Assembly: GCA_024362935.1 (NCBI GenBank)
Contig: JANCRA010000040.1
Location: 186,001-250,000, forward strand
Direction of reading: 5' to 3'
Origin: Setophaga petechia
Lineage: Eukaryota; Chordata; Aves; Passeriformes; Parulidae
DNA length: 64,000 bases
Numbering within the stretch: position 1 is the stretch's first letter; each line of letters opens with the position of its first letter. The notes beneath the pieces were generated by a model that saw nothing but the letters and a program-made list of their open reading frames with translations, had not been told where the DNA came from and ran no database searches. The translations under genes and the position numbers were made by a program. Shown here piece by piece: positions 25,163 to 37,450 of this stretch.

Positions 25163-27659
25163 CTGAACAAACATTGTAAGAGTTAGATTATGGGCAGAAA
25201 GGAATGGTATGTGCATCAGTCTTGTCTTTCTTTTACTCTGCTGTGAAACCAAATGGTTCCCATGCTCTCTGACTCATCAAAATAGTGAAGTCTCATGATG
25301 TGCTGGTGAAACCACGGCACACACAGAATGCTATCCTGTCCTCACAGGAAAGGAAACAGCTCTCATCTTTGCATCAAGAAGTTATTAAAAATTAACTTTG
25401 TCAACAATAAATTACAATTTTCTGCTGGAAGATCCAATATCCTCATCAATGCTCAAAGTCACATGGAACAAAACATTTGAGACAACAGTAAGTGTCCACT
25501 GAGAAATTACCTGAAAGCTTCAACAGACATAACTAAACAAAAAGAGTGATAAATACTATGATGACACTAGACAGCCACTTGAGCGTAATGATTTTTCTGT
25601 TAAGCCACAAAAAGATGTAAAAAAATATTGATTCAGTCAAACTGAAATGGTCATAATGTTTCAAGGACTGTTGTAGAATTGCCATGAAACTCCTCATCCA
25701 TTTACATTATGCAATGCCATATTTGGACATTAAGAAAGTAGGTTTTCTTCAGTTTAACTGCTCAATAGCTGGGAACTGTAATGAAATCTAATTGCACTAA
25801 TGCTTTCACTGATATATTTGGAACTTACATAATTAGAACAAAAACACTTGTCAAATAAATGAACAAAGCACACATTCATGTCATAAACCTGTATTTTTAA
25901 TCTTATTATATTATCTCATTCATTCATGATTTTAAAAAGTTAGCAAAATGCCATTGTTCTCCGAGTTACTAGGTTGAATTACCATTTTACTAGCATATAT
26001 AAAAGATGCTTTTAGACTGTCAACAGATTTCTGGAAGGATATTTCTTATACTGTTCTCAAAACCCCAAGTATTTCAACTCCTGAATAAATTAGTAAAAAA
26101 ATATTATAATATTAAAGATAACTCAAATGCTGCAGGAGCATGTGAATGAGGTGAAATTATCTAACAAAAATTACTTAAGGTTTATTAACTTTTTCAAAAT
26201 TAAACTACGTAAAAAATGAGCATGTTTTACTTTCTCCGACAAAAAATTACTCTGTGCAACATCTATTATATTCTTATCTTTGTTATCAAGAAGAAACAAA
26301 ATTTACAGACTTATGTTTGTGTCACAGAAATGGATGAATATATAAGCTAGTAAAAACAAACAGAATAACTGCATTTCAGAATATCTTGCAAGATCTGAAG
26401 CACAAGAGCATGAAAGGGTTTCTAAACACCAGTACCATAAAGCATTACAACTTCCTGCTCTCCCAGTTAGCAACATCCATGTACCTCACCTGCTCTGCAG
26501 CATACCTGGGCACAGCACCAGGAAGCAAACAGAAGGTAAAGATGTTTAATCTACCTGAAGAACAAAGCTCTGCACCTAAATTCTTTTTCTCTTCCAGCTA
26601 CTTTACATTATTTAGTTAGACCTGAGTGCTAGAGACCTCCTCACCAGACCCTACCAGCTCCCAAGAACAGAGCAGGCACAAGGGCACCCTCTCTCAAAAG
26701 CTGCCCATGAGAAGTAGGAGCAATTACCCCACAAAATGTGCTCTACCTTGTTCTCTACCACGTAAATGTGGGATTTCCAGAAAAAAATCCCAGGAACAGA
26801 TCATCTCCAACCTACTGAATGATAAGAAATAAGACTAAAATGAGCCATGTCACTTAGTTCTTTCCCACTCTCCAGATGTCCTCCACTATTTCTTCCAATG
26901 TACTGTTAGTCCTCTTTTTCCTTACATAAAACCTCCCTTGCTTCAGTTTTATCTGTTGCTTCACTCTCTGATCACTTGCACAATGAGATTTTTTTTCTTG
27001 CTACTTCTTCCTCATAAGCCATGTTCTTCAGACCCTAGGCCATCCTCTCCTCCCCATTCTAGACTCTCCCAACTGGAAATAACCCTTGAACAGACTGGAC
27101 TTAATGAAAAGAAAAATGTCTCTATAATGCACTGTTTGCATATACAACACTGTCTCTATTTTCATTAAACCCTCTAAAGTGAAGCTGAAAATGAGCTATA
27201 TACCTCATTGAAGCAATAACTTCAGAAACATGGTCATTAAAACGTATAAGAATTTTTATTGGGACTAACTGATGTGCTACAGTATTGCAGTGATTAAACA
27301 GGCATAACTTGAAAAACTCAAGAATTATGTTAGAAATAATGTAATGCAAACTTCAGAAGCAAACTGAATCATTTTTGTAGCTGTTGATTAATACGCAAAA
27401 TCTGAAAAAGTTGCAATACCATTAATGAGCAGTTTGAAAATTTTAATAACTTCTGTTGTATGACCTATATAACACATCACTATTTTGTCAAGAATTTATG
27501 TTGCCTTTGAGTTTAAATATAAACTAGGCATGACATCAATTATCCAAGACTTCCTTTACCAAGCACAACAATTTTTCTTAAAAAGCTTTAACAAAACAAT
27601 AGTTCGGTCTAGAAGAGAATCAATTATACACTGAATAGTGTTAAATAAATGAAATAACT

Positions 27660-27787
27660 CCTGACGGAGTTCAAGAAGCATTTGGACAACACTCTCAGGC
27701 ACATGGTGTGATTCTTGGGATGTCCTGCTCAGGGCCAGGAGTTGGACTGACAGGTCCCTTCCAGCTCAGTATAGTCTGGGATTATAA
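27660..27787 (+). mobile_element. CR1 LINE 3' tail
   Basis: Contains GAGTTCAAGAAGCATTTGGA, CAGGAGTTGGACTGACAGG and TCCCTTCCAGCTCAG, the final part of a CR1 3' UTR, antisense to NOX4 in intron 2. The end is diverged. Confidence 0.8.
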
Positions 27788-30700
27788 ATAAAATCCCAAA
27801 CAATTTAAAAAGTATGAATCACAAATGATGTGCAGAAAAGGCTATCCTACTAACCCTCCTTTGCTTTTCTCTACTACTTAATAAAGAGCAAATATTAATT
27901 CATAACGCAATTACTATGGAAGAGTGTCCTTGCATTCATTATAATTCAATGCTATCAACACCTGTACATACAAGAAAAAAAAAAAAAAGAAAAGAAAATA
28001 AGAAAAGAGAGACCAGCAAACAACTACTTACAGCATTTTCAAGGAAGTATGATTCAAATATTAAAATATTGTTACCAATGGTTCATGTAAGGTTTTATTC
28101 TGAAGAAATAAAGTTCAGCAATATTTCCCGCAACAAGCCCATGACTGATTTGCAAACAATGGGAAATACATTTAGAAATTCTTAAAATCAAAATTCAGGC
28201 AAGAAGAAAAAGAGTTTAAGTTCGCTCTTGATATCTAGCCAAAAGCTAAAAATATGACCATGAAACTAATTCTTTCCAAATGGTTTCCAAGACATCTCTT
28301 TCCTAACTTCCTTTGCATTGCCTGGGAGGCATAGTAACAAATTAACACAGTACATTGTTGGATTTTTAAACAATAGTAGAATAAAGGATGATTTTTGCTC
28401 CAAGCAACTTACTGGGTCTAGAAGGGAATATATACCCTTATAACTAGTTAAGAAATGAGAAAAATATAATCCTGTTTTCTTCCTGAAATTTTTACTGTCT
28501 TAAAAAAATATTACTGCATGTTACTAGCATGTGAAATTTCTGCAGGATCAAAAAGAGAAAAAAAACCCCCACACAAAATCCCTAGTATACTGGTATCTGA
28601 TTTCATGGAGGGGCAAAGAACCATAAAGAAATTTAAGGATTACTCCAATTTACAGACTAAATCTGTGGCAACAATAATAGGGAACTGAACCATCCACAAA
28701 CTCAAATCCAAAAAAATAGGTTAGATTTTTCCTCCAGACAAGCAAAAAGGAATTGCCACCTTCTGCAAAGCAGCATAAAAGAGGTCCAGAATGTAAATTC
28801 TCTAGTTATCCCCATCTGATGTGGTTCACAGAAATCCAGATGGGCTCCTGGCTGTGCTCATACAACATACAAAGTAGGATAGAGAAGTGAAGAGTCAGTT
28901 CTCATTGTATCTTGCTGCCAGCAAGACTGAAAATGAGAAAATGAGCTCCCTCTGCTAGGAAAAGGAGCTTTCTCTGTTAGGCAAATGATTTCAGTATTGG
29001 ATTGAGGGCTGAAGTAACTTACTGTCTACCCCAGAACTGCCCAAAGTTCATAATTTATAAATACAGAGATTAATGTTACCTGCAACTGCTGTGCACAGAA
29101 ATCTGATCTTTTATACATGGTCGTAAAATTAAGATTTCAACAAATACTGTCCTATCTCACCTTTTAAGTCAATCTTTTATCAAAAAAATGTTAGAATAAT
29201 GCAAACCCTGCCACAGCTGAGAGTGATGTGATTCTGTTTCTCAAGACTTCACCACCTACAAGCAACCACCCTGAACAGGTCATGGTGCAATAGAGACACG
29301 ACACTTGATGCTGTCTCTTAGAGCCTTTCTATAAAATTTTTCAATCTTCTTCAGTTCAGAGCACCTTGAAAGGTTCTGGCAAGACTCACAAGCCACATGC
29401 TGCTCTGTAGACACAGGTGACAGACCACCTCCCCAGATCAGTACTAGAGCAGATAAAGTTGGTTATTTTACTAGGTGGAACAAACTGCGCTGCACAACAT
29501 GACTCCTTTTGACCCAGCTTCCTTTTCTTCATAGAGTACTCCTTCTTTTGAGTAACAGAGCACTGATAACCTAAGATGAAGGACAGAACTGAAATGAATG
29601 TACAGCAATTATTCCCCTTAGGCCTGTCAAATCTGGCAGGAGATCTAGCAATAACAAGATGAAGCGGCTGAAAAGAAGGAAAATGTGAGTGAAGGGGAAA
29701 CTTACTAGAACATGCAAAAACATCTGCAAAAGTTTGACTTGATTTTGCTTCTGAAGAAGGTTTCAAAGAAGGACCCTGTTAATCCCAATTTCATGTACTG
29801 CAACTCTTTAAAAATTATTTTAAGTGGTGCAATATTTTTTAATATGTGTGGGGTATCTTCCCTGCACTGCTGTGAACCAGAATTCTCCCTGTTCACTTGC
29901 AACTCATCACACAGGCATTCTTTGAAGGTTTTCCATCTCTTCTTGTCTACAAGTTTAGGTCATGTTCCCATTTTATAAGCAGTGCCTTTGTGTAGGATGT
30001 ACTCCTTCTTCTGCTTAAATCAGTCATTCAAACTGAAGAAAACAACTAACTTAATCTTGAGTGCAGTAAGAGTTTCCAACTTCTCTGATAATCTCCAAGC
30101 AAAGGATCAAGATGCACAACTCTCCTCAATGCTAAAATGTGGGGGGTAAGCAGATTCCAGTGTGGTTGCATAACGACCAATGAAAGTGGAATTTGGTCTC
30201 AATTAGTGAAATCTCTGTTGTTATGATAAACGAGCAAGGAGAGACATAAAAGTTACTGGAACGTATTCCAAGCAGTGAATAAAGGTGACAAATGTTATGC
30301 ACAATACTGCACAATAAAAAGGCAGCAACTGTACAGATAAAAAAGCGAGGCTGCACTTTTCAGCCCCATTTTCAGTTATTCAGTCTTTTCCCAAAGAGAT
30401 CCTTCTGACAATGCATTTTCTTCACTTTGGTCTGAAACCCAGAAGCTTATCTCTTGCATTAACATTTGACTACATTACAGCTATTTGAGCAGGGACAAGA
30501 GAGGGAATGGGGAAAGAGAGACCCTTCATGCCACGACAAAATGAGCTCAAAGCTCTTTCTGCTCACAGGGAACTCAAGCAACAGGAAACAAGCATTTCAT
30601 TCAATACTGTTAAAGCAAGACTTGAGTTCTATAAGGCCAGTACCAAATTTATGGCTGATTTTTTTTGAACAGGCACAATCAAACTTGTTAGACAAAAATA

Positions 30701-31184
30701 CAGCCAAGTTAGACAAAAGAGAGAAATCCTGAAGTCTGTGAAGAAATCAGTCTGGACAATTTCACTGACTAAGTGGACCAAAATCTCCAACAACAAAGAG
30801 TTTGGAGTCAAGTAATTTAAGACTCGCCTCTTCTGTAACTCACGCCTACTACACATTATAGCACCTATCAGGAACACAAAGATGAGAATTTCATAAGAAA
30901 TTCATGTCTGTTGGGGATTTGTTCACGGGCTTCTCGTCCTTAAGCAATGTAAGACCACAAGTTAACACCTATGAAATCATTAAAAAATAAGGTTCTTTAT
31001 CTGAAATTTATCTGAAAACTGGTGTTTTCAAACCAGTGTGAATGAATGCATTCATACAGTAAGACTATGACCTGCAGTGTTACAAGCAATTCAGCATCCA
31101 AAGGGATGGTTCATCAAAGCAAAAGTACTGGAAAGGGTTTTACATCCACTAGGTTCTGGTGAACTTTCACTGCAAGTATTATGT

Positions 31185-31345
31185 AATCACAGAATTATTC
31201 TGATTGGAAGGGACCTCAGGATGTCTCTGCTCAAACCCCCTGTTCTAAGCATGTTCAACACCAAACTCAGATTTAAGTTTGCTCAGGGGTTTTTGCCCAA
31301 TTAGGTTTTGAAAACTCCCGGGGATAGAGACTGCACAGTGAAGAG
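31185..31345 (-). mobile_element. CR1 LINE 3' tail
   Basis: AATCACAGAATTATTCTGAT followed by TGGAAGGGACCTCAGGATG and the CR1 pattern up to about 31345. Sense relative to NOX4, in intron 2. Confidence 0.8.
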
Positions 31346-32439
31346 TTCATGGTCTCACCAACAGAAGTCAAACTGGACAAAGCAGAGATGTTTGACACAA
31401 AATAACACTAAGTTTCCTGGTACATAAAGATTGATCAACCTCCTCCTACCATGTTACTGCCTTCTACTCATCTGTTCTCTTGGCACTTCCAGGACACCAC
31501 CATGCTCTTGGTGCCTTTTCACAGGTGTAGAATAAAGGATCAGGAAGACTGTTATTGAAAGACTGAGTGAGAGTTAAATACCTAAAAAATTTGAAATCCT
31601 GTCCTAAAGTATCTTGTTCAACATCACAGAAAAGGCAATTGGAAGAGAATAAACCTGAGCCTTATTCTTCTGTAGACAGCTGAAGGGAAGTAAATCACTT
31701 CAGGGGCCACTGAACAAAAGACCAACACCAGTCTTTCTCTTTCCTCAGCTCAGAGATGGTATAAAAACATGGCACAGTTGAATATACTCAGAATATTCAG
31801 TCCAAGATCTCGTTTCATATCACACTCTGATTTCCTCCAGCAACTCTTCTTGTTCTCCATCACTTGGTAAAAAACAAAATTACCTGCGGTAAATTTTTCC
31901 ATGCTGCAAGTGCAGAAGTTCTTAAGGCGATTATAGCCTATTGTAGCATACTAAGAAAGAAAAGAAGCCAATTCGTTAGGAAACCTCATTGAAAAAATCA
32001 GAAACTTTTTTTAATTCAAAAAGTGCCACTCCTTTTGGGCAACTTTGTTAACTCTCTGGAAAAAGGAACCAGTTTTCATGGAAGTATCCATTAAAGAGTT
32101 CAATCTGTTCACACAAAAAATATCAACTGCTGAATTAAAAATGAAGAATTTAATTGAAATCTCAAAATCTTCAGACACCAAGAAATGGCACAGAGGCTCT
32201 GCAAACCACTTACACAGGCATAGAACAGAGAGGAGACTGGTTATACAGATGGGCCATGGATCAGTGACTATATAAACCAATAGAGAAAAAGAAGAGGGGC
32301 AAAAATCCGGGTGCAGCTGTAGTACTGCTTATGCCATCTCCTGAAGAAACCAAATTGGGTTCAGTTTTCCCAGCCCTTGCAAAACAATCTCTATGATTAG
32401 TACACATACACAGATATAATGAAGAGAAGGGAAAAAGCT

Positions 32440-32525
32440 TAATTGACAGAATGACTAGGTTGGAAGAGACCTTAAAGATCATCGAGTCCAACACAAATTT
32501 TAGGGTCCAAACCCTAACTTTGGGA
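32440..32525 (-). mobile_element. CR1 LINE 3' tail
   Basis: ACTAGGTTGGAAGAGACCTT followed by AAAGATCATCGAGTCCAAC is a well-preserved reversed CR1 end. Only the last 80 or so bases remain. Confidence 0.85.
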
Positions 32526-34208
32526 TCTACTGAAGATATTTATATGAGCTGTAAAAAGTGAATTTCCCAAGTACATTTTACAGTCTTTAGTATTTTCAAA
32601 ATGTTAAAATTAGTTTTATAACTTTGACCAAAAGTATCTTTTAGGCTTAGCTCTTCATTTTTAACCTTATTTTAGAAGTCCCTAAATTCTGTAGTACTTT
32701 TTCCCACAGTGGCAGACACAATTATACAAACTTAAAAGGACGACCTCCTAGTCCTCATCTCCTGACCAATCTGTTGCCTGAGTCATCTCACAGGTTCTGA
32801 ACACACATGAAGTTACTTTGCACATGTCTTCCACTTTAAAGTATAAGAAAACCAAAAAAAAATCCCAACCAGATGATGAGCTGGTATGAGGCATATGAAT
32901 AATCTGAATTGAGAGAAACTTGCTGATTGATACCAGCTGAAAACCTGGTCCAACATGTTACCCAAAAACATTTGCTTTACAAACAACCCATTTGCTCCAC
33001 CAGGAATAAACGCAGTTTTCAAATGGATACACTGGGATGCAAAGCCACTAGAAATCAAGGTAAAATTAAACACATTTTCATGCTTTTTCTGTCAAGAAGG
33101 TCACCCCCATGAAGGATTTAATTATTGTCATTCCCTTCTTTTTTGCACTATCTTTGCTAAGATTCATTCTTGAACACATCTGAATCAACGATAAGAAGGG
33201 AAAAAAAGGAGAAAAATGTATAAACTCAACTTATTTCCAAGCAAGATCACAAAAATTTATGATACCGACTAATTATGACAATATCAGCCACGTGAAACTA
33301 TATACCCTGGATTTACCGAAAATAAACCCCAGAGGCTCTACAGCAGATTAGGATGTGCATCATCTATGTTTAATCCCATGTCAACTTTCTATTGAAATGC
33401 ATTCCTGAGTATGACATAGTGTTACAAGGCATCATGTTATTCAGACACTTTTTCCCAGATTGTCAAATTCTGAGTAACTCGTGGGCATTTCCCACAAAGA
33501 TGTTAACCCTCACTTTATGTCTTTTTAGACATAAGGTTTTTTTGAAATTACTACAATGGGTAATTTCCCAAGGCAGGCTCGTATCTCACGCCTCCAAAGT
33601 ATCTTTTTGTGCTCATCTGCTGATGGTGGGTGTTGCCCTTGCTAAACCAAAACATCTGAATCTTCATTAAACCATCCAGAATCAAAGAACTTACTATTAA
33701 AAACAAAAGTGGAGTTACATGCATTACAGTGAATTCACACAGAACAGAGGATCCATGAGAATGACAAAGACTGGAAAGAAGTAAGACTTATTAAAAGAAG
33801 TCTCTCAGCAAGCATGTATATTACAATAACTGGATTGGAAAGAATTTGCCAACAAGAGTCCATAGCTTGCTAAATGTGCTGATGATGAAAAGTGGAGCTC
33901 CAGTCATTTGTTGAGCATGTCTATGTTCCTGTGAGCTTGTCTGCTGCTGGGAACACCGGGAGGGTAGAGAAGAGGGAAAAGAATAGCTGTCCCACATTTG
34001 ACTGGCTTTTTTTCTTCTTAACAGTGTTCACTTTCTACTCCTAGACGACTGTCAGAAGTATCCCAGTAAATTCTTACCTGATCTTTCCCCACTTTGAAAA
34101 GTTAACAGGTAGTTTGTGTCATTTTTGATTAGCAAATTCATTCTGCCCCTTATCCCATCCTCGAACATCCCAATTTCCAGGGCAAAAAGTAATGTCCAGG
34201 TCACTCAC

Positions 34209-34304
34209 CCCTAACATCTGATGCAAATAATAATACTGTAGCCCTTGATTATAAAGCAGGAAGGTTTTCCCGAAGAGCCATACATTGAGGGAGAGCCAGA
34301 AAAA
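34209..34304 (-). CDS. NOX4: NOX4 exon 2 (residues 20-51)
   Basis: Thirty-two codons beginning FFWLSLNVWLFGKTF and ending YYYLHQMLG. This is membrane segment 1 and the first loop, matching the NOX4 pattern of an aromatic-rich helix followed by LLYNQG. The acceptor is tttcag and the donor gtgagt; both junctions are phase 0. It is 831 bases from exon 1 across a short, GC-rich intron. Confidence 0.96.
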
Positions 34305-35135
34305 CTGAAATGAAACAGAAACAAGAAATTGTAAGTGAAAGTTACGTGTGCAAACTTTTCAGCGTTCATTTCATTTCATTCATAAAACTCATAGGTAGAT
34401 CTGTAGCTTCATAAACATACATAAATGGAATGGAGAAGCAAACTTCATGCACATATTATCCTTCAAAGTTTTAAAAGGACGTGCCCTTGTGTGGGAAATT
34501 TTCACTTTCATTGAACTTCACAAAACTTATTGTGTCTTACGACAATCGAGAGCTGGCAAAGCACTCCCATACAAGACGCTATCCCAAACCTTTAGCTGGA
34601 CGTTGCATTTAAGAGACTCAAAGAATAAAAAAAACAACAACAAAGAGACAAAGGAAGGTAAAGAACTTGACCTCCAAGAAGCTGCACCTTCTCGCCCAAA
34701 CTTTCCCAAACAGAGCCTAACAAAGAGCAAGCACACGCACTGCGTGTGCCAGCCGGGCAGGGCACGGAGGCGGGCACTGTCCCGGGCCATGGCACCCGCC
34801 TGCATCCATCCCTGCCAGCCGCGCACCGGGACGCGCCCGGAGCACATCCCGCCCGCCCGTCCGAGCCGCGGCGCCTGCACGGCGTCCTGTCCCGCACGCC
34901 GGGAGCCCTGCCCCGCACGGCGGGCACGCTGGGAGCCCTGCCCCGCACGGCATCCTGTCCCGCACGCCGGGAGCCCGGGAGCCCTGCCCCGCACGGCAGA
35001 ATGCGGTGTCCCGGCTCCCCGACCCTCGGGGCAGCCCCCGGGGCGGCCCCCTCCGCCTGCCAGCACCCACCGGCCCCTCCTGAGCCTCGCCCGCGGGTCA
35101 GCCCCTCTAAGGGGACCCCCCGAGGCCGCTCCTAC
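34305..35135 (-). other. NOX4 intron 1, mostly CpG-rich
   Basis: A short first intron of 831 bases. The half next to exon 1 belongs to the CpG island and contains a GC-rich tandem repeat at 34877-34997. The half next to exon 2 is AT-rich. Long open frames on both strands here reflect high GC and few stop codons rather than coding. Confidence 0.85.
34877..34997 (+). repeat. GC-rich imperfect tandem repeat in NOX4 intron 1
   Basis: About three to four imperfect copies of a module built from CCCGCACGCCGGGAGCCC and CTGCCCCGCACGG. Copies differ by small insertions, including a doubled GGGAGCCC near 34970. It sits in the CpG island and should be prone to length variation. Confidence 0.75.
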
Positions 35136-35192
35136 CAGGAAGAGGTGCTTGCTCCCCTCGTTGGCCAGCCAGCTCCTCCAGGACAGCGCCAT
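35136..35192 (-). CDS. NOX4: NOX4 exon 1 coding part (residues 1-19)
   Basis: Encodes MALSWRSWLANEGSKHLFL, the cytosolic N-terminus leading into membrane segment 1; human NOX4 begins MAVSWRSWLANEG. The start at 35192 is chosen by this match. It has a strong Kozak context (A at -3, G at +4) and is the first in-frame ATG after an in-frame TGA at 35291-35289. The exon ends in phase 0 at CTG followed by the donor gtagga. It lies inside the CpG island. Confidence 0.97.
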
Positions 35193-35580
35193 GGTGCGGG
35201 ACGCCCGCGGGGCAGGACGGAGGGTGGGGGGCGCCGGGCGAGCCCTCCTTTTCAGCCGGGCCGAGCCGCCCTCCCCTCTCCCCACCCCTCACCCCCCGCC
35301 CTGTCTTCCGGCCGCCGGGGCGTAGCGCTCCGGCCCCGCCGCGCCGCCGGCCGGCCCCCGGCTCCGTGCCGCCGGCGCTGCCCCTTTGTCCGCGGCCCAG
35401 CGCCCCGGGAGCCGCAGCGCAGCCGCCCGGCACGGAGCGGGGCTCTCCGGAGTGCAGCTTGCCCTGCCTTGCCCTGCCCTGCCCCGCCGCGGTGCCCTGC
35501 GGCCTCTTCCTCGCGTCCCCCACCTTGGGAAGAGCGTTTCCCCGCAGAGAATCCCGTCCGTGGGGATCCCGCTTGCCCGA
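35193..35580 (-). other. Probable NOX4 5' untranslated region
   Basis: Upstream of the ATG at 35192 the minus strand has no ATG in any frame until about 35588. An in-frame TGA sits at 35291-35289. This supports MALSWRSW as the true N-terminus and an untranslated leader without upstream start codons. The outer limit is a guess, because no start site can be placed. Confidence 0.5.
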
Positions 35581-35640
35581 CCCCCCATCCCAGACTGGGC
35601 TGAAATGTGATCCAGAAAGCAGGAGGGAGCGGGGGAGCAG

Positions 35641-37450
35641 CCGTGCATGTAACTGCTCTGCAGTTCGGGTGAAACAAAGAGGCTGTCCAAGAAACTACTG
35701 TTCGGGCAGCACGTGAGGCCCTCGAAAGCCGGGAAGCGACAGGCTGTGTTATTGATTGGAAGTCTGATCCTGCTCCATCAGGTGTTCCTGGAGGACGCTG
35801 GAAGAAGCCGCCTCCTGTGTGCCGGCACAGCGGGTGTGCAGTCGAACGACAGCTAAGAAAAAGGGGCTATGGGCAATTCCACATCCAGTGTCCAGAGTCT
35901 GGGTTGCAGTGCTTTGCCGGCAGTCTGCTTTTACTGGTGGCCTTCATGTTTAGTTTGGGTTCGGGGAGGGTGGAGTTTGAAGGAAAGTTGCACCGGATAC
36001 TGATTTTTATATTAAGAAAAAGCTTTTGAAAACAATGATTGTTGCTAGCAGCTTTCAAACAGGACAGCCTTGTGAGACAGCAGAACAGTTCCACCAGGCA
36101 TTGTGGTGCACAGGTTGCTCCTTGAGATAGCAGCAGCAGTGGCAGCTGACCGCAGAGTAAGGATGGTGTTCTGGGAGATGCCAAGTCTGAGGAGCGGTGC
36201 TGAATAGTCTCATCCAGTCCAGTTTGAACTGGCTGTCTTTATTATCTGTGAAGTTGCCATTTTTTGAGTTCCTTATGAGCCACACACCAAGAGTCCAGAA
36301 GAATGGAAGGGGGCAAAGTGCCATCTTTCTGCAGTTTGTATCAAGGTGGAGGGCATGTCTGACCGCTGTGTGGTCCTGGGAATAAAGAGTACAAGTCAGG
36401 CATGGCACCTTTGAAACTCAGTTGAGAGTGTTTTTGCTGCAGCAGGAGCTCTGTCTCAACAAGTGGCAGGATTTCTGTGGCTGTATGAAGTTTTAGGTGA
36501 AGTTCTGAAGTAGCAGGATTACATCCGTTTTATATCATCTAATGACACTAAAAGGAGAAATAGTGAAAGGAAAAAATATATATTTTGAATTTAAGACGCA
36601 ACAGAACCATAGTTTGATGCCAAAGCAGCCCTAACAGCAGAAAAAATAGTACAGTTTATTTATCTTTTTTGCTATTTCCATTCACTTTTTTGCTTCTGTT
36701 GTAATGCTAAGGAAAATGGAAACTGCTTACAAAGAAGCAGATGATGAATCTTCTCTGGACAAGCATGTCAAAGATGGGATGGCACAAAATAAAACTTGAA
36801 GGATATGTCAGGCCTAACAACATGGGGCTTTGGCCGAAACAGAAGCTGAGGAGACAAAAACAAAACCAAAATAATTTGTCCATGCTATATTTGCACATTA
36901 GAAATGGCTCTGAAAAATCAGCTTATGCAGGATCTGACTGCCCACTCACTTGAAGGTGATGACTCATGAGGCAGCACTTCACTGCCTACTTACAAAGTGC
37001 CATAAGGCATGTGGAGCACATGACTCATGCTCGTCCACATTGGATCCTACGTCATATCTAGGTACAGAGCAAGGAATGTGTTTTTGTAGAAAACACCCCT
37101 ACTTTCCTTCTCCCTGGAAACAGCCAAGGGCTTTGAATCATTAGCTCAAAAAGAGTCGGGCAAAAACCAGTGCCACACTAATACATATAGGTTCTTCCTC
37201 CACAGAAAAGGCTGAGTTCATTTTCAGTTTTAAGCCATCCCAGATGTATATGAGTGTGTATTTTAAACTTAAGAACACTCAGAAATGACCATAGACAGTA
37301 GTTATAATCCAAATCATTGGAAAAGTTACACTATGACTCTCAAACCATTTGAGGTCATCTCTGCTTTGTGGGCATTCATCCTCTGATTATGATGGTCTCT
37401 GTGCTTTGTCCTACCAACTGGACAGAGCAGTGCCAAGGTAGGCAGCCCCC
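35641..37450. other. Intergenic sequence upstream of NOX4
   Basis: AT-rich DNA between the CpG island and the LTR at 37451. I see no exon, RNA gene or repeat family in it. It is where distal promoter elements of NOX4 could lie, but nothing specific can be pointed to. Confidence 0.6.

Larger units (their letters stand above)
25163..34208 (-). other. NOX4 intron 2
   Basis: The largest complete intron here, 9.0 kb, splitting the sequence between membrane segments 1 and 2. It has three CR1 tails (27660-27787 plus; 31185-31345 and 32440-32525 minus) and an A-rich run at 27974-28010. The stretches 25163-27659, 28011-31184 and 32526-34208 show nothing I recognise. Confidence 0.8.
1..35580 (-). other. 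NOX4: NOX4 gene, 5' part (exons 1-11 of the coding sequence); left end outside window
   Basis: NADPH oxidase 4 is a membrane flavocytochrome that moves electrons from NADPH through FAD and two haems to oxygen, releasing mainly hydrogen peroxide; it partners p22phox (CYBA). Eleven exons were joined by hand. Their lengths (57, 96, 111, 85, 98, 28, 73, 81, 229, 165, 63) sum to 1086 nt and give 362 uninterrupted codons. All complete introns have GT-AG ends. Seen residues include haem-type histidines at 105, 119, 194 and 207 (spacings of 14 and 13, as in NOX2) and HPFT at 356-359. The E-loop and the N-terminus starting MALSWRSWLANEG separate it from NOX1, NOX2, NOX3 and NOX5. The family is about 578 residues, so roughly 216 residues lie beyond base 1. 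The right limit is an estimate of the 5' UTR end; the true start site is not visible. Confidence 0.97.
34740..35640. promoter_or_regulatory. CpG island covering the NOX4 5' end (probable promoter)
   Basis: The base composition changes abruptly from AT-rich to very GC- and CpG-rich at about 34740 and back at about 35640. The interval contains exon 1 and the expected start sites. I see no TATA box at a sensible distance; several CCCCGCC-type GC boxes are present (for example near 35335 and 35480), which suits a TATA-less promoter. Whether it also drives a divergent transcript to the right cannot be told from sequence. Confidence 0.85.

Noticed and set aside
31871..31960. A splice-site-like segment in intron 2 that could have been an extra NOX4 exon
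   Set aside because: Exons 2 and 3 join in phase 0 with the expected protein sequence, and the segment's frames contain stops or do not resemble NOX enzymes.
34447..35325. Long open frames (up to 292 codons) on both strands over the CpG island
   Set aside because: They arise from high GC and scarcity of stop codons. The plus frame is proline/arginine/alanine-rich with no domain, and it overlaps NOX4 exon 1 antisense.
35107..35690. Further overlapping frames upstream of NOX4 exon 1, rich in Gly, Arg and Pro
   Set aside because: Same cause. No ATG starts most of them on the NOX4 strand, and the in-frame TGA at 35291-35289 separates the upstream sequence from NOX4.
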